NCBI RefSeq assembly: GCF_037095735.1
Contig: NZ_JBAWKD010000002.1
Location: 248,001 to 312,000 of the forward strand
Direction: 5' to 3'
Length of the DNA: 64,000 nt
From: Frigidibacter sp037095735
GTDB lineage: Bacteria > Pseudomonadota > Alphaproteobacteria > Rhodobacterales > Rhodobacteraceae
Below the pieces are notes generated by a model, which was given only the letters and a program-made list of their open reading frames with translations, was not told where the DNA came from and did not search any database. Position 1 is the stretch's first letter, and the number at the start of each line of letters is the position of its first letter. Position numbers and translations under genes: made by a program. This document shows, piece after piece, positions 7,736-15,870 of the stretch.

Positions 7736-8299
7736 ATGACCACGATCGACAACGAACATCACGACGGCCACTCGGACGCGGCTCCGGGCGGTTACGAAGG
7801 CCGCCGCCGCCCGGGAGAGCTGGTCTTCACCCTGCTGCTGGCCGCCTTCTCGGGCGTGCTGCTTTGGGAGGCCTATGGCATCTCGGGCTTCGAGGCGCTG
7901 TCCTCGCCCGGCGTGATCCCGATGGCCACCAGCGCGATCATGCTGATCACGGTGCTGATCGTGCTGGTCCGCACCCTGCCGCTGCCGCGCGTGACCACCG
8001 AGACGATCGCCAAGGACATCTTCCCGCCGGCGGTGATGATCGTCACCCTGCTGCTGGTGCTCTACTCCATCGCGCTCGAGCCGCTGGGCTTCCTGCCGAC
8101 CTCGGCGATCTTCATGATCGCGGCGGTCAAGATCCTGTCGCGGCGCAGCCTGCTGTGGGCGGTGACCGGCTCGCTGGTGACGCTGTTCATCGTGTGGTTC
8201 GTGTTCCGCATCATCTTCTCGGTGCTGATGCCCGCCGGCATCGTGCCCGAGGCCGAGATGATCCAGTTCTTCCGCAACCTCTTCCACGGAGCCGCCTGA
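7736..8299 (+). CDS. Tripartite tricarboxylate transporter small membrane subunit (TctB family)
   Basis: 187-residue inner-membrane protein. A hydrophilic N-terminus of about 28 residues is followed by four hydrophobic stretches: LVFTLLLAAFSGVLLW, VIPMATSAIMLITVLIVLV, AVMIVTLLLVLYSIALEPLG and VTGSLVTLFIVWFVFRIIFS. This matches the four-helix TctB topology. The ATG at 7736 follows GGGGGAAC. It is separated from tctC by a terminator hairpin and lies 1 nt before tctA, so translation is probably coupled to tctA. Confidence 0.88.
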   Translation: MTTIDNEHHDGHSDAAPGGYEGRRRPGELVFTLLLAAFSGVLLWEAYGISGFEALSSPGVIPMATSAIMLITVLIVLVRTLPLPRVTTETIAKDIFPPAVMIVTLLLVLYSIALEPLGFLPTSAIFMIAAVKILSRRSLLWAVTGSLVTLFIVWFVFRIIFSVLMPAGIVPEAEMIQFFRNLFHGAA

Positions 8300-8300
8300 C

Positions 8301-9806
8301 ATGGACGCGTTCTGGGCCTTCCTCACGGTGCTGACCGATCCCCAGCTGTTCCTGCTGGTGGGCGTGGGCACCTTCGCCGGCATATACGTCGGCGCCATTC
8401 CCGGCCTGTCGGTGTCGATGGCCGTGTCGATCCTGATCTCGTTCACCTTCTCCTGGGACGTGAACCCGGCGATCGCGCTGATGATCGGCATCTACATGGG
8501 CGGCGTCTACGGCGGCTCGCGCACCGCGATCCTGCTGAACATCCCCGGCGCGCCCTCGGCGATCGCCACCGCGCTCGACGGCTATCCGATGGCCCAGCGC
8601 GGCGAGGCCGGAGAGGCGATCGGCGTCACCTGCGTGATGAGCTTCATCGGTGGCGGCATCGGCATCCTCGTGCTGGCGCTGGCCGCCCCCTGGGTGTCGA
8701 AATTCGCGCTGGCCTTCCAGCCGCGCGACTACATGCTGCTGGCCGCGCTGGGCATCCTGCTGGTCGGCTCGCTCTCGACCGGCTCGCTGGTCAAGGGCAT
8801 CTTCGCCGGCGCGCTCGGCATCGCGCTGGGCGCGGTCGGCCGCGACCCGCTGACCTTCACCCAGCGCTTCACCTTCGACCTGCCACAGCTGGACTCCGGC
8901 ATCTCGTTCATCGCGGTGATGATCGGCATGTTCGGCGTGTCCGAGGCGCTGCTGCAGCTGCATGACATCGACAAGACCGCCGTGCGCCAGAAGCTGAGCC
9001 GCATCGTCCCCTCGCTGGGTGCGGTGAGGAAGCACATGCCGCTGGCCTTGCAGACCTCGACGATCGGCGTGATCATCGGCGCCCTGCCCGGCACCGGCGG
9101 CGACATCGCGGCGCTGATGGCCTACGACCATGCCAAGCGCGTGACCAAGAAGCCCGAAGTGCCCTTCGGCAAGGGCGCGATGGAAGGGCTCGTGGCCCCC
9201 GAAAGCGCCAACAACGCCGCGGTCGGCGGGGCCTTCATCCCGATGATGACGCTGGGCATCCCCGGCGACGCGGTGACCGCGATCATGATCGGCGCGCTCT
9301 ACATCCACGGCCTGAACCCCGGCCCGATGCTGATGATCGACCAGCCGCACATGTTCTGGTTCATCGTCGGCGCGCTGGTGGTGGCGAACGTCTTCATGCT
9401 GATCTTCGGCCTGACTGGCGTGAAGGTCTTCACCAAGATCGTGCAACTGCCGCGCCCGATCCTGATCCCGGGCATCCTGCTGCTGTCGATCGTCGGCGCC
9501 TACGCCGTCAACAACTCGCTCACCGACGTCTACTGGATGATCGGCTTCGGGGTCTTCGGCTACTTCATGCGCCACTACGGCTATCCGCTGGGCCCGGTGA
9601 TCCTGGGCGTGATCCTGTCGCGCCTGCTTGACGACAACTGGCGCCGGGCGATCATCTCGGAACGCGAGGACATGGGCCGCTTCTTCATGGGCATCCTGTC
9701 GAGCCCGCTGTCGCTGACGCTGTTCGTCGCCGTGATCCTCGTCTTCGTGTCGCAGACCCCGGCCTGGGCGCGCGCCAAGAAACGCCTTCTCGGAGAGACC
9801 GCATGA
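8301..9806 (+). CDS. Tripartite tricarboxylate transporter large permease subunit (TctA family)
   Basis: 501-residue polytopic membrane protein forming the translocation pathway of a secondary, ion-coupled TTT importer. The conserved PGLS-type motif is near residue 35 (YVGAIPGLSVSMAVS) and a second PGTGGD motif is in the middle (GALPGTGGDIAALMAYDHAK). The family's inverted-repeat halves each carry such a motif. Length fits TctA (about 500). The stop overlaps the next gene by 4 nt (ATGA), tying the transporter directly to the shikimate/quinate dehydrogenase. Confidence 0.92.
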   Translation: MDAFWAFLTVLTDPQLFLLVGVGTFAGIYVGAIPGLSVSMAVSILISFTFSWDVNPAIALMIGIYMGGVYGGSRTAILLNIPGAPSAIATALDGYPMAQRGEAGEAIGVTCVMSFIGGGIGILVLALAAPWVSKFALAFQPRDYMLLAALGILLVGSLSTGSLVKGIFAGALGIALGAVGRDPLTFTQRFTFDLPQLDSGISFIAVMIGMFGVSEALLQLHDIDKTAVRQKLSRIVPSLGAVRKHMPLALQTSTIGVIIGALPGTGGDIAALMAYDHAKRVTKKPEVPFGKGAMEGLVAPESANNAAVGGAFIPMMTLGIPGDAVTAIMIGALYIHGLNPGPMLMIDQPHMFWFIVGALVVANVFMLIFGLTGVKVFTKIVQLPRPILIPGILLLSIVGAYAVNNSLTDVYWMIGFGVFGYFMRHYGYPLGPVILGVILSRLLDDNWRRAIISEREDMGRFFMGILSSPLSLTLFVAVILVFVSQTPAWARAKKRLLGETA

Positions 9807-10651
9807 CCGCCCAACTCAAGCTCGGCCTGATCGGCGACAACATCGCCGCCTCGCGCTCGCCGCGGCTGCATCAGATCGCCGGCGAGCAGAACGGGATCGC
9901 GGTGACCTACGACCGCCTCGTCCCGCTGCAGATGGGGCGCAGCTGGGACGAGATCCTGGCCGCGCTGCCGGCCGAGGGCTATCGCGGCACCAACGTGACC
10001 TATCCCTACAAGGAGAAGGCTGCCGCGGTGGTGCGCATCGACGACCCGCTGGTCGCGGCGATGGGCGCGGTGAACACCGTGATCTTCGAGGCCGACGGCC
10101 CGCGCGGCTTCAACACCGACCATTCCGGCTTCATGGCCGCCTATCGCGGCCTGCGCGGCGAGACGCGGCCGGGCGTGGTCGCGATGATCGGCACCGGCGG
10201 TGTCGGCCGCGCCGTGGCCTTCGGGCTGCTGGGGCTCGAATGCACCGAACTGCGGCTGGTCGACCGCGACCCCGCCCGGGCCGAGGCGCTGGCGCGCGAT
10301 CTGCGTGCCGCCGCCCCCGGCGTGACTGTCACCTGCCATGCCGACGCGGCCGGGGCCGTCGCCGGCGCCGAGGGCGTGATCAACTGCACGCCCGTCGGCA
10401 TGGTCGGCTACGAGGGCACGCCGGTGCCCCGCGCCGCACTTGCCGGCGCGGGCTGGGCCTTCGACGCGGTCTACACGCCCGAGCACACCCAGTTCCTGGC
10501 CGATGCCCGGGCCGAGGGGCTTGCCATCCTGTCGGGATGGGAGCTGTTCTTCTGGCAGGGCGTCCACGCCTGGACGCTGTTCTCGGGCCTCGACCTCGAC
10601 CGCGACGCGCTGCGCCGGTCGCTGCGCGCAGAGGAGGCACGGGCCGCATGA
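9803..10651 (+). CDS. Shikimate/quinate dehydrogenase, probably NAD-dependent catabolic type
   Basis: AroE-fold dehydrogenase, 282 residues, expected to oxidise shikimate to 3-dehydroshikimate and/or quinate to 3-dehydroquinate. The SRSPRLHQ substrate site, catalytic Lys in NVTYPYKEKA, GAVNT and Asp in FNTDHSGF are present. The Rossmann motif is GTGGVGRA. The second nucleotide-binding strand ends LRLVDRDPAR, with Asp where biosynthetic AroE usually has Asn-Arg-Thr; Asp there favours NAD over NADP, as in QsuD/YdiB-type enzymes. It overlaps tctA and quiC by 4 nt each, which supports a catabolic role. Confidence 0.88.
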   Translation: MTAQLKLGLIGDNIAASRSPRLHQIAGEQNGIAVTYDRLVPLQMGRSWDEILAALPAEGYRGTNVTYPYKEKAAAVVRIDDPLVAAMGAVNTVIFEADGPRGFNTDHSGFMAAYRGLRGETRPGVVAMIGTGGVGRAVAFGLLGLECTELRLVDRDPARAEALARDLRAAAPGVTVTCHADAAGAVAGAEGVINCTPVGMVGYEGTPVPRAALAGAGWAFDAVYTPEHTQFLADARAEGLAILSGWELFFWQGVHAWTLFSGLDLDRDALRRSLRAEEARAA

Positions 10652-12534
10652 AGACCTCGATCGCCACCGTCTCGATTTCCGGCACCCTGCCCGAGAAGCT
10701 CGACGCCATCGCCGCCGCCGGTTTCGACGGGATCGAGATCTTCGAGGCCGATTTCATCGCCGATGAGGGCAGCCCGCGCGACGTGGGCCGCCGGATCCGC
10801 GACGCCGGGCTCGACATCACGCTGTTCCAGCCTTTCCGCGACTTCGAGGGCCTGACCGGCGCGCTGCGCGCCAAGGCCTTCGACCGGGCCGAGCGCAAGT
10901 TCGACCTGATGAACGAGCTGGGCACCGACCTTGTCCTGTTCTGTTCGTCCTGCCACCCGGCCGCGCTCGGCGGCATCGACCGCGCCGCCGACGACTTCCG
11001 CGAGCTGGGCGAACGCGCCGCGGCGAAGGGCATCCGCGTAGGCTTTGAGGCGCTGGCCTGGGGCCGCCATGTCAACGACCACCGCGACGCCTGGGAGATC
11101 GTGCGCCGCGCCGATCATCCGAACATCGGCGTCATCCTCGACAGTTTCCACACGCTGGCGCGCGGCATCGACCCCGAGACGATCCGGCGCATCCCCGGCG
11201 ACAAGATCTTCTTCGTCCAGCTGGCGGACGCGCCGAAGATCGAGATGGACCTGCTCTATCTCTCGCGCCACTTCCGCAACATGCCCGGCGAGGGCGATCT
11301 CGATGTGCTGGCCTTCACCCGCGCCGTGGCGGCGGCGGGCTACACCGGGCCGATCAGCCTCGAGATCTTCAACGACCAGTTCCGCGGCCGCAACGCGCGC
11401 TCGACCGCCAAGGACGGTCACCGCTCGCTGGTGGCACTGATGGACGAGGTGCGCCGCACAGAACCCGGCGCGCTGGTCGACCTGGCGCCGATGCCCGCCC
11501 CTGCCCCGGTGCTGGGCACCGAATTCGTCGAATTCGCCACCCGCGCCGACGAAGCAGAGGAACTGCGCGCCACGCTGTCCTCGATGGGCTTCGAAGAGAC
11601 CGGCCACCACATCGCCAAGGAGGTCTCGCTCTGGCAGCAGGGCGGCATCCGCATCGTGCTGAACGCGCAGGCCGGCGATTTCGCGGCCTCGGCCTACAAC
11701 ATGCACGGCACTTCGGTCTGCGACGTGGGACTTGGCGTCGCCTCGGCCCGCGACACCGCCGCGCGCGCCGTGGCGCTGGGGTCGGAACCCTTCGCCCAGC
11801 CGCTGGTGCCGGGCCAATTCGAGATCCCGGCGATCCGCGGCCTTGGCGGCTCGGTCCTGCATTTCCTCGACGAGGGAGAGGGGCGCGAGAAGGTCTGGTC
11901 GCAGGAGTTCGGCGCACCGGGCGCGGGGCCCGCGGGCACCGGTCTCACCCGGATCGACCACCTCGCGCAGACCATGTCCTACGAGGCGATGCTGAGCTGG
12001 TCGCTGTTCTACACGACGCTGTTCGACATGGCCCGCACGCCGATGGTCGACGTGATCGACCCCGACGGGCTGGTGCGCAGCCAGGCGCTGCGCACGCCCG
12101 ACGGGCAGTTCCGCATCACCCTGAACGGGGCCGAGACGCATCGCACGCTGGCGGGCACCTTCCTTGGCGAAAGCTTCGGCGCCCCGGTCCAGCACATGGC
12201 CTTCGCCACCGACGACCTTTTCGCGACGGCGGCGGCGATGGCGGCGCGAGGGTTCGCCTCGCTCCCTATCCCGGGCAACTACTACGACGACCTCGCCGCG
12301 CGGTTCGAAATCGCGCCCGAAGACCTCGACCGGATGCGGGCGGCGAACATCCTGTACGACGAGGATGCGCAGGGCGCCTTCCTGCAGCTGTACTCGCGGC
12401 CCTTCGGCAACGGCTTCTTCTTCGAGATCGTCCAGCGCCGCGGCGGCTATGACGGCTATGGCGCGCCCAACGCGCCGTTCCGCATCGCCGCGCAGAAGCG
12501 CTTCATGCGCCCGAAAGGCGTGCCCCGCGCCTGA
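10648..12534 (+). CDS. quiC: 3-dehydroshikimate dehydratase fused to HPPD-like domain (QuiC1 type)
   Basis: Two-domain enzyme, 628 residues, that dehydrates 3-dehydroshikimate to protocatechuate. Residues about 1-270 form the AP-endonuclease-2-like TIM barrel with metal-site regions VGFEALAWG, GVILDSFHTLARG, FFVQLADAP and ISLEIFND. Residues about 290-628 are a 4-hydroxyphenylpyruvate-dioxygenase-like VOC domain with RIDHLAQTM, VQHMAFATDD and FFFEIVQRRGGYDGYG as the His/His/Glu metal regions. This architecture matches bifunctional-looking QuiC1 of Pseudomonas. The ATG at 10648 overlaps the dehydrogenase stop by 4 nt; the frame is open further upstream but inside that gene. Its product feeds pcaH. 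Confidence 0.92.
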   Translation: MKTSIATVSISGTLPEKLDAIAAAGFDGIEIFEADFIADEGSPRDVGRRIRDAGLDITLFQPFRDFEGLTGALRAKAFDRAERKFDLMNELGTDLVLFCSSCHPAALGGIDRAADDFRELGERAAAKGIRVGFEALAWGRHVNDHRDAWEIVRRADHPNIGVILDSFHTLARGIDPETIRRIPGDKIFFVQLADAPKIEMDLLYLSRHFRNMPGEGDLDVLAFTRAVAAAGYTGPISLEIFNDQFRGRNARSTAKDGHRSLVALMDEVRRTEPGALVDLAPMPAPAPVLGTEFVEFATRADEAEELRATLSSMGFEETGHHIAKEVSLWQQGGIRIVLNAQAGDFAASAYNMHGTSVCDVGLGVASARDTAARAVALGSEPFAQPLVPGQFEIPAIRGLGGSVLHFLDEGEGREKVWSQEFGAPGAGPAGTGLTRIDHLAQTMSYEAMLSWSLFYTTLFDMARTPMVDVIDPDGLVRSQALRTPDGQFRITLNGAETHRTLAGTFLGESFGAPVQHMAFATDDLFATAAAMAARGFASLPIPGNYYDDLAARFEIAPEDLDRMRAANILYDEDAQGAFLQLYSRPFGNGFFFEIVQRRGGYDGYGAPNAPFRIAAQKRFMRPKGVPRA

Positions 12535-12841
12535 CGGGCGGCCATAGCCACGGGAGGCGCGACCACGCGGCCGCCGGCGCTTATGCGGGTTGGCGCCGGT
12601 GGCGATGTCGGAAGGTCGCCGCCGCGATGGCACCATGCCGGCGCAACGCGCCTGAAGGCCGCCGCCCGCGCCCTGCTCCGCGTCCTCGCGGCCCCGCGCC
12701 GGGGCCGTTCCGGGCGGCGGCCTCGGGACAGAGACATCGCAGCGGGTCGGAACCCGGACGCCTCCCGGTCCGGTCGGCATGACGGCGATGACGCGCGCAT
12801 GGGCTGGGCATCGCCCGGCAGCGTCGCGCCGGGCCCGAGTC
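12535..12841. other. Intergenic region after quiC (307 nt), no gene seen
   Basis: GC-rich stretch between the convergent quiC and trmB genes. I see no hairpin followed by a T tract in either direction and no coding signal that is not an antisense shadow, so the end of the quinate operon has no obvious intrinsic terminator. Confidence 0.6.
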
Positions 12842-13591
12842 TCAGACCTTCTGGAACGTGGCGTAGTCCGGCACCCGCCCCTCGCGCAGGGCCTTTTGCT
12901 CGTAGCGGGTCGAGATCCAGTCGTCCCAGGCGGTGCCGGAATGCGCGGTCAGCCGGAAACCGGCCTCAGGCACCTCTTCCAGCGTCTGGCGCATGTAGTC
13001 GGGGATGTCGGTCGCGACCCGGAACTCGGCCCCCGGGGCCATCGCGCGGTGCAGCGGCAGCAGGTGCTCGGGCGTCACGAAGCGGCGGCGGTGGTGGCGG
13101 CGCTTCGGCCAGGGGTCGGGGTAGTTCAGGAAGGCCTTCGCCACCCCCCCCGCGGGCAGCACGTCCAGAAGGTCGCGCGCGTCGCCCGGATGCACGGCAA
13201 GGTTCGTGACCCCGGCGGCGCGGATCTTGCCCAGCAGCATCGCCACGCCGTTGATGAAGGGCTCGCAGCCGATGATGCCCACCTGCGGGTTCAGCGCGGC
13301 CATGTGCACCAGATGCTCGCCGCCGCCGAAGCCGACCTCGACCCAGACCGGGCGGTCGTCGCCGAAGAAGGCCGCGGGGTCGAACGGCAGCCGCTCGGGG
13401 TTTTCCTCGCGGGTGATGCCGCGCGGGCGCAGGTGTTCGAGATCGTCCTCGAGATAGCCGCGCTGGCTGTCGCGCAGGGTCTTGCCGGCCCGCCGGCCGT
13501 AGAAGTTGCGCCACTCGCCCTCGGCCGAGACGGAAGACTTGCCCACCGGGATCCCCGGCAGTTTGCGGTCGTCGTCGGTCTGTTCGGTCAT
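12842..13591 (-). CDS. trmB: tRNA (guanine-N7-)-methyltransferase
   Basis: Methylates G46 of tRNA at N7 using SAM. 249 residues from the ATG at 13591 (MTEQTDDDRKLPG); the longer frame to 13645 has no support. The SAM-binding loop is WVEVGFGGGEHLVHMA. The signature NYPDPWPKRRHHRRRF is diagnostic for TrmB, and the C-terminal FRVATDIPDYM and SGTAWDDWISTRYEQKAL segments fit. GAGG lies upstream of the start. It stands alone, convergent with the quinate operon, about 450 nt downstream of the queF end. Confidence 0.95.
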   Translation of the reverse strand: MTEQTDDDRKLPGIPVGKSSVSAEGEWRNFYGRRAGKTLRDSQRGYLEDDLEHLRPRGITREENPERLPFDPAAFFGDDRPVWVEVGFGGGEHLVHMAALNPQVGIIGCEPFINGVAMLLGKIRAAGVTNLAVHPGDARDLLDVLPAGGVAKAFLNYPDPWPKRRHHRRRFVTPEHLLPLHRAMAPGAEFRVATDIPDYMRQTLEEVPEAGFRLTAHSGTAWDDWISTRYEQKALREGRVPDYATFQKV

Positions 13592-14039
13592 GCGCAAAGG
13601 CCTCGGAGCGGAAGGATCCGGGGCCTCTAGTCCGCCCGAGCGCACCGGGTCAAGCCCGTGGCTGCGAAAGCCCGGCCCGCGGGCGCGGATATGGCGAAAA
13701 CACAGGGAATGTGGATCCCCGGCGAGGGGCCGGGCACGACCGCTCGGGCGCAGGTCAACGGCCTTCGCAGGCAGGGCGAAGGAGGCAGAACGGGGCCCGC
13801 TGGGGCAATCGCGCGCGGCACCGGCAGCCCGGAATGGGGCAGCCCGCCGGGGATCGGCTCAAATCTTCGGTACAATGTGCTTGGAACAACACGCGGCCCT
13901 TGCCGCATTCCGGGGATAGCAGCCGGCGGCGAGTCGAAAAAGATCGGGGGGCTGACCTTTCGCCCCGCGCATCTTTTGTGCGACCGCAGACCAGACTGCA
14001 GACCGGTTCGCAGACGGGGCCGTGCGCTCGGCCCCGGGC
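13592..14039. other. Intergenic region between trmB and queF (448 nt)
   Basis: No credible gene on either strand. Near the queF end there is a 7-bp GGGGCCG/CGGCCCC hairpin (14016-14035) without a T tract, possibly the weak end of the metK-queF transcript. Four CAGAC motifs occur within 13987-14015. The trmB promoter must lie at the left end, but I cannot assign boxes. A small RNA is possible but unsupported. Confidence 0.5.
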
Positions 14040-14504
14040 TCAGCCGCGGCCGCGGTAGGGCGGGACGCCCTGCTCGGGGATCCAGGCGCCCTCGGGCGGG
14101 ACGCCGGTCTGCCAGAAGACGTCGATCGGGATGCCGCCGCGCGGATACCAATAGGCGCCGATCCGCAGCCAGACCGGGTCCAGCAGCGCAACCAGCGTCT
14201 TCGCGATCTCGACCGAACAGGTCTCGTGGAAGGCGCCGTGATTGCGGAAGGAGCCGAGGTAGAGCTTCAGCGACTTGCTCTCCACCAGCCAGTCGCCGGG
14301 GATGTAGTCGATCATCAGATGCGCGAAGTCGGGCTGCCCGGTCAGCGGGCAGAGCGAGGTGAACTCGGGCGCGGTGAAGCGCACGCAGTAGTTCGCGCCC
14401 GGATGCGAGGCCGGCACCCGTTCAAGCACCGCCTCTTCCGGCGAGGCGGGAAGACCGACGTTCGCACCGAGCTGCGTCAGTCCCGAGACATCGGTCTTCG
14501 CCAT
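14040..14504 (-). CDS. queF: NADPH-dependent 7-cyano-7-deazaguanine reductase
   Basis: Reduces preQ0 to preQ1 in queuosine biosynthesis (type I QueF, T-fold). 154 residues from the ATG at 14504. The catalytic Cys52 and Asp59 lie in FTSLCPLTGQPDF, and the QueF motif ESKSLKLYLGSFRNHGAFHE follows, with the substrate Glu in FHE. It starts 2 nt after the metK stop, so it is probably co-transcribed with metK and under the same SAM/SAH riboswitch-controlled leader. Confidence 0.95.
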   Translation of the reverse strand: MAKTDVSGLTQLGANVGLPASPEEAVLERVPASHPGANYCVRFTAPEFTSLCPLTGQPDFAHLMIDYIPGDWLVESKSLKLYLGSFRNHGAFHETCSVEIAKTLVALLDPVWLRIGAYWYPRGGIPIDVFWQTGVPPEGAWIPEQGVPPYRGRG

Positions 14505-14506
14505 GG

Positions 14507-15673
14507 TCAGACCGCCTTCTTCAGCGCTTCGGCGAGGTCGGTCTTCTCCCACGAGAAGCCGCCGTCATTGTCGGGCTGGCGGCCGAAGTGGCCGTAGGCC
14601 GCGGTGCGCTGGTAGATCGGGCGGTTCAGCTGCAGATGCTCGCGGATGCCGCGGGGCGTCAGGTCCATCGCCTGGGCGACGGCGCGCTCGATCTCGGCCT
14701 CGGGGACCTCGCCGGTGCCGTAGGTGTCGGCATAGATCGCCAGCGGCTTCGCCACGCCGATCGCATAGGCCAGCTGGATCGTGCAGCGCTTGGCCATGCC
14801 CGAGGCGACCACGTTCTTCGCGAGGTAGCGCGCGGCATAGGCGGCCGAGCGGTCGACCTTGGTCGGATCCTTGCCCGAGAAGGCGCCGCCGCCATGCGGG
14901 GCAGCCCCGCCGTAGGTGTCGACGATAATCTTGCGGCCGGTCAGGCCGGCATCCCCATCCGGGCCGCCGATGACGAAAGTGCCCGTCGGGTTGACCCACC
15001 ATTCGGTGGCCTCGGTCAGCCAGCCCTCGGGCAGGACCTCGCGGATATAGGGCTCGACGATCGCGCGGATGTCGGCCGAGGTCTGCGACGCGTCATGGTG
15101 CTGGGTCGAGAGGACCAGCTGGGTCACGCCGACCGGCACACCGTTTTCATAGCGCAGCGACAGCTGCGACTTGGCATCGGGGCCCAGCGTCGGTTCGGCA
15201 CCGGATTTGCGGGCCTCTGCCAGCCGCTTGAGGATCGCGTGGCTGTAATGGATCGGCGCCGGCATCAGCTCGGGCGTTTCCTGGCAGGCATAGCCGAACA
15301 TGATGCCCTGGTCGCCGGCACCGTCCTTGTCCACGCCTTGCGCGATATGGGCGGACTGCGGGTGCAGCAGGTTCAGGACCTGCAGCGTGTTCCAGTGGAA
15401 GGCGTCCTGTTCATAGCCGATGTCCTTGACGCAGGCGCGCACGATGCCGTCGATCTTGCCCATGAACTCGGCAAGCCGGCCCTTGTCGGACAGGCCGACC
15501 TCGCCGCCGACGACGACCTGGTTGGTGGTCGCGAAGGTCTCGCAGGCGACGCGGGCATTGGGTTCCTCGGCCAGGAAGGCATCGAGGACGGCATCCGAGA
15601 TCCGGTCGCAGACCTTGTCGGGGTGACCTTCCGAGACGGACTCGGAGGTGAAGATGTAGCTTTGGCGGGTCAT
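14507..15673 (-). CDS. metK: S-adenosylmethionine synthetase
   Basis: Makes SAM from methionine and ATP. 388 residues from the ATG at 15673 (MTRQSYIFTSESVSEGHPDK), the normal MetK length. ATP/methionine-site landmarks are SEGHPDKVCDRISDAVLDA, GAGDQGIMFGYA and GGGAFSGKDPTKVDRSAAY. Another in-frame ATG (15688) lies inside the upstream riboswitch and is rejected. The chosen ATG has GGAG 9 nt upstream, which is exactly the segment sequestered by the riboswitch. Expression is therefore expected to fall when SAM or SAH is abundant. Confidence 0.97.
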   Translation of the reverse strand: MTRQSYIFTSESVSEGHPDKVCDRISDAVLDAFLAEEPNARVACETFATTNQVVVGGEVGLSDKGRLAEFMGKIDGIVRACVKDIGYEQDAFHWNTLQVLNLLHPQSAHIAQGVDKDGAGDQGIMFGYACQETPELMPAPIHYSHAILKRLAEARKSGAEPTLGPDAKSQLSLRYENGVPVGVTQLVLSTQHHDASQTSADIRAIVEPYIREVLPEGWLTEATEWWVNPTGTFVIGGPDGDAGLTGRKIIVDTYGGAAPHGGGAFSGKDPTKVDRSAAYAARYLAKNVVASGMAKRCTIQLAYAIGVAKPLAIYADTYGTGEVPEAEIERAVAQAMDLTPRGIREHLQLNRPIYQRTAAYGHFGRQPDNDGGFSWEKTDLAEALKKAV

Positions 15674-15680
15674 GGGGAAG

Positions 15681-15727
15681 TGCTCCATTGGATTGACCCC
15701 AACACGCCAGGAAGCCGTTGTGAGGGG
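15681..15727 (-). promoter_or_regulatory. SAM/SAH riboswitch in the metK leader
   Basis: On the minus strand the leader reads CACAACGGCTTCCTGGCGTG, then after a short linker CCAATGGAGCA. These blocks match the Rhodobacterales SAM/SAH riboswitch as I remember it (CACAACGGCUUCCUGGCGUG...AUUGGAGCA). P1 forms from CAC/GUG extended by CCCC (15724-15727) with GGGG (15697-15700). The pseudoknot pairs GCUUC with GGAGC, which is also the metK Shine-Dalgarno (15683-15686). Ligand binding should block ribosome access, an OFF switch at the translation level. Confidence 0.92.
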
Positions 15728-15800
15728 CAGATGCGCCTGCCTACGCCCGGCGGGGGGTGGGGTCAATGGCCGATGCCGGCTTCGGGTGACGTGAGCGGAG

Positions 15801-15866
15801 CGGGGGCGCTGCCCCCTCGGGCCTTTGGCCCTCTCCCCCGGGATATTTGGACCAATGCGAAAGCAC
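15801..15866 (-). repeat. Dispersed intergenic palindromic element, copy A
   Basis: Read on the minus strand, it begins 4 nt after the lnt stop with CTTTCGCATTGG, then CCAAATATCCCGGGGG. A small hairpin follows (GGGCC-AAA-GGCCC), then GGGGGC-AGC-GCCCCC. It is the same architecture as the copies near 34.0, 43.4 and 49.3 kb, in the same orientation relative to the gene it follows. Confidence 0.8.
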
Positions 15867-15870
15867 GACG

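Noticed and set aside
10471..12780. A 769-codon minus-strand open frame opposite quiC
   Set aside because: Antisense shadow of quiC at high third-position GC; no start signal or domain.
13592..14039. Possible small RNA or tRNA in the trmB-queF spacer
   Set aside because: No cloverleaf, promoter-terminator pair or conserved structure could be drawn; only a weak 7-bp hairpin.
15674..15766. Longer MetK start codons
   Set aside because: They lie within or upstream of the riboswitch, whose sequestered Shine-Dalgarno serves the ATG at 15673.
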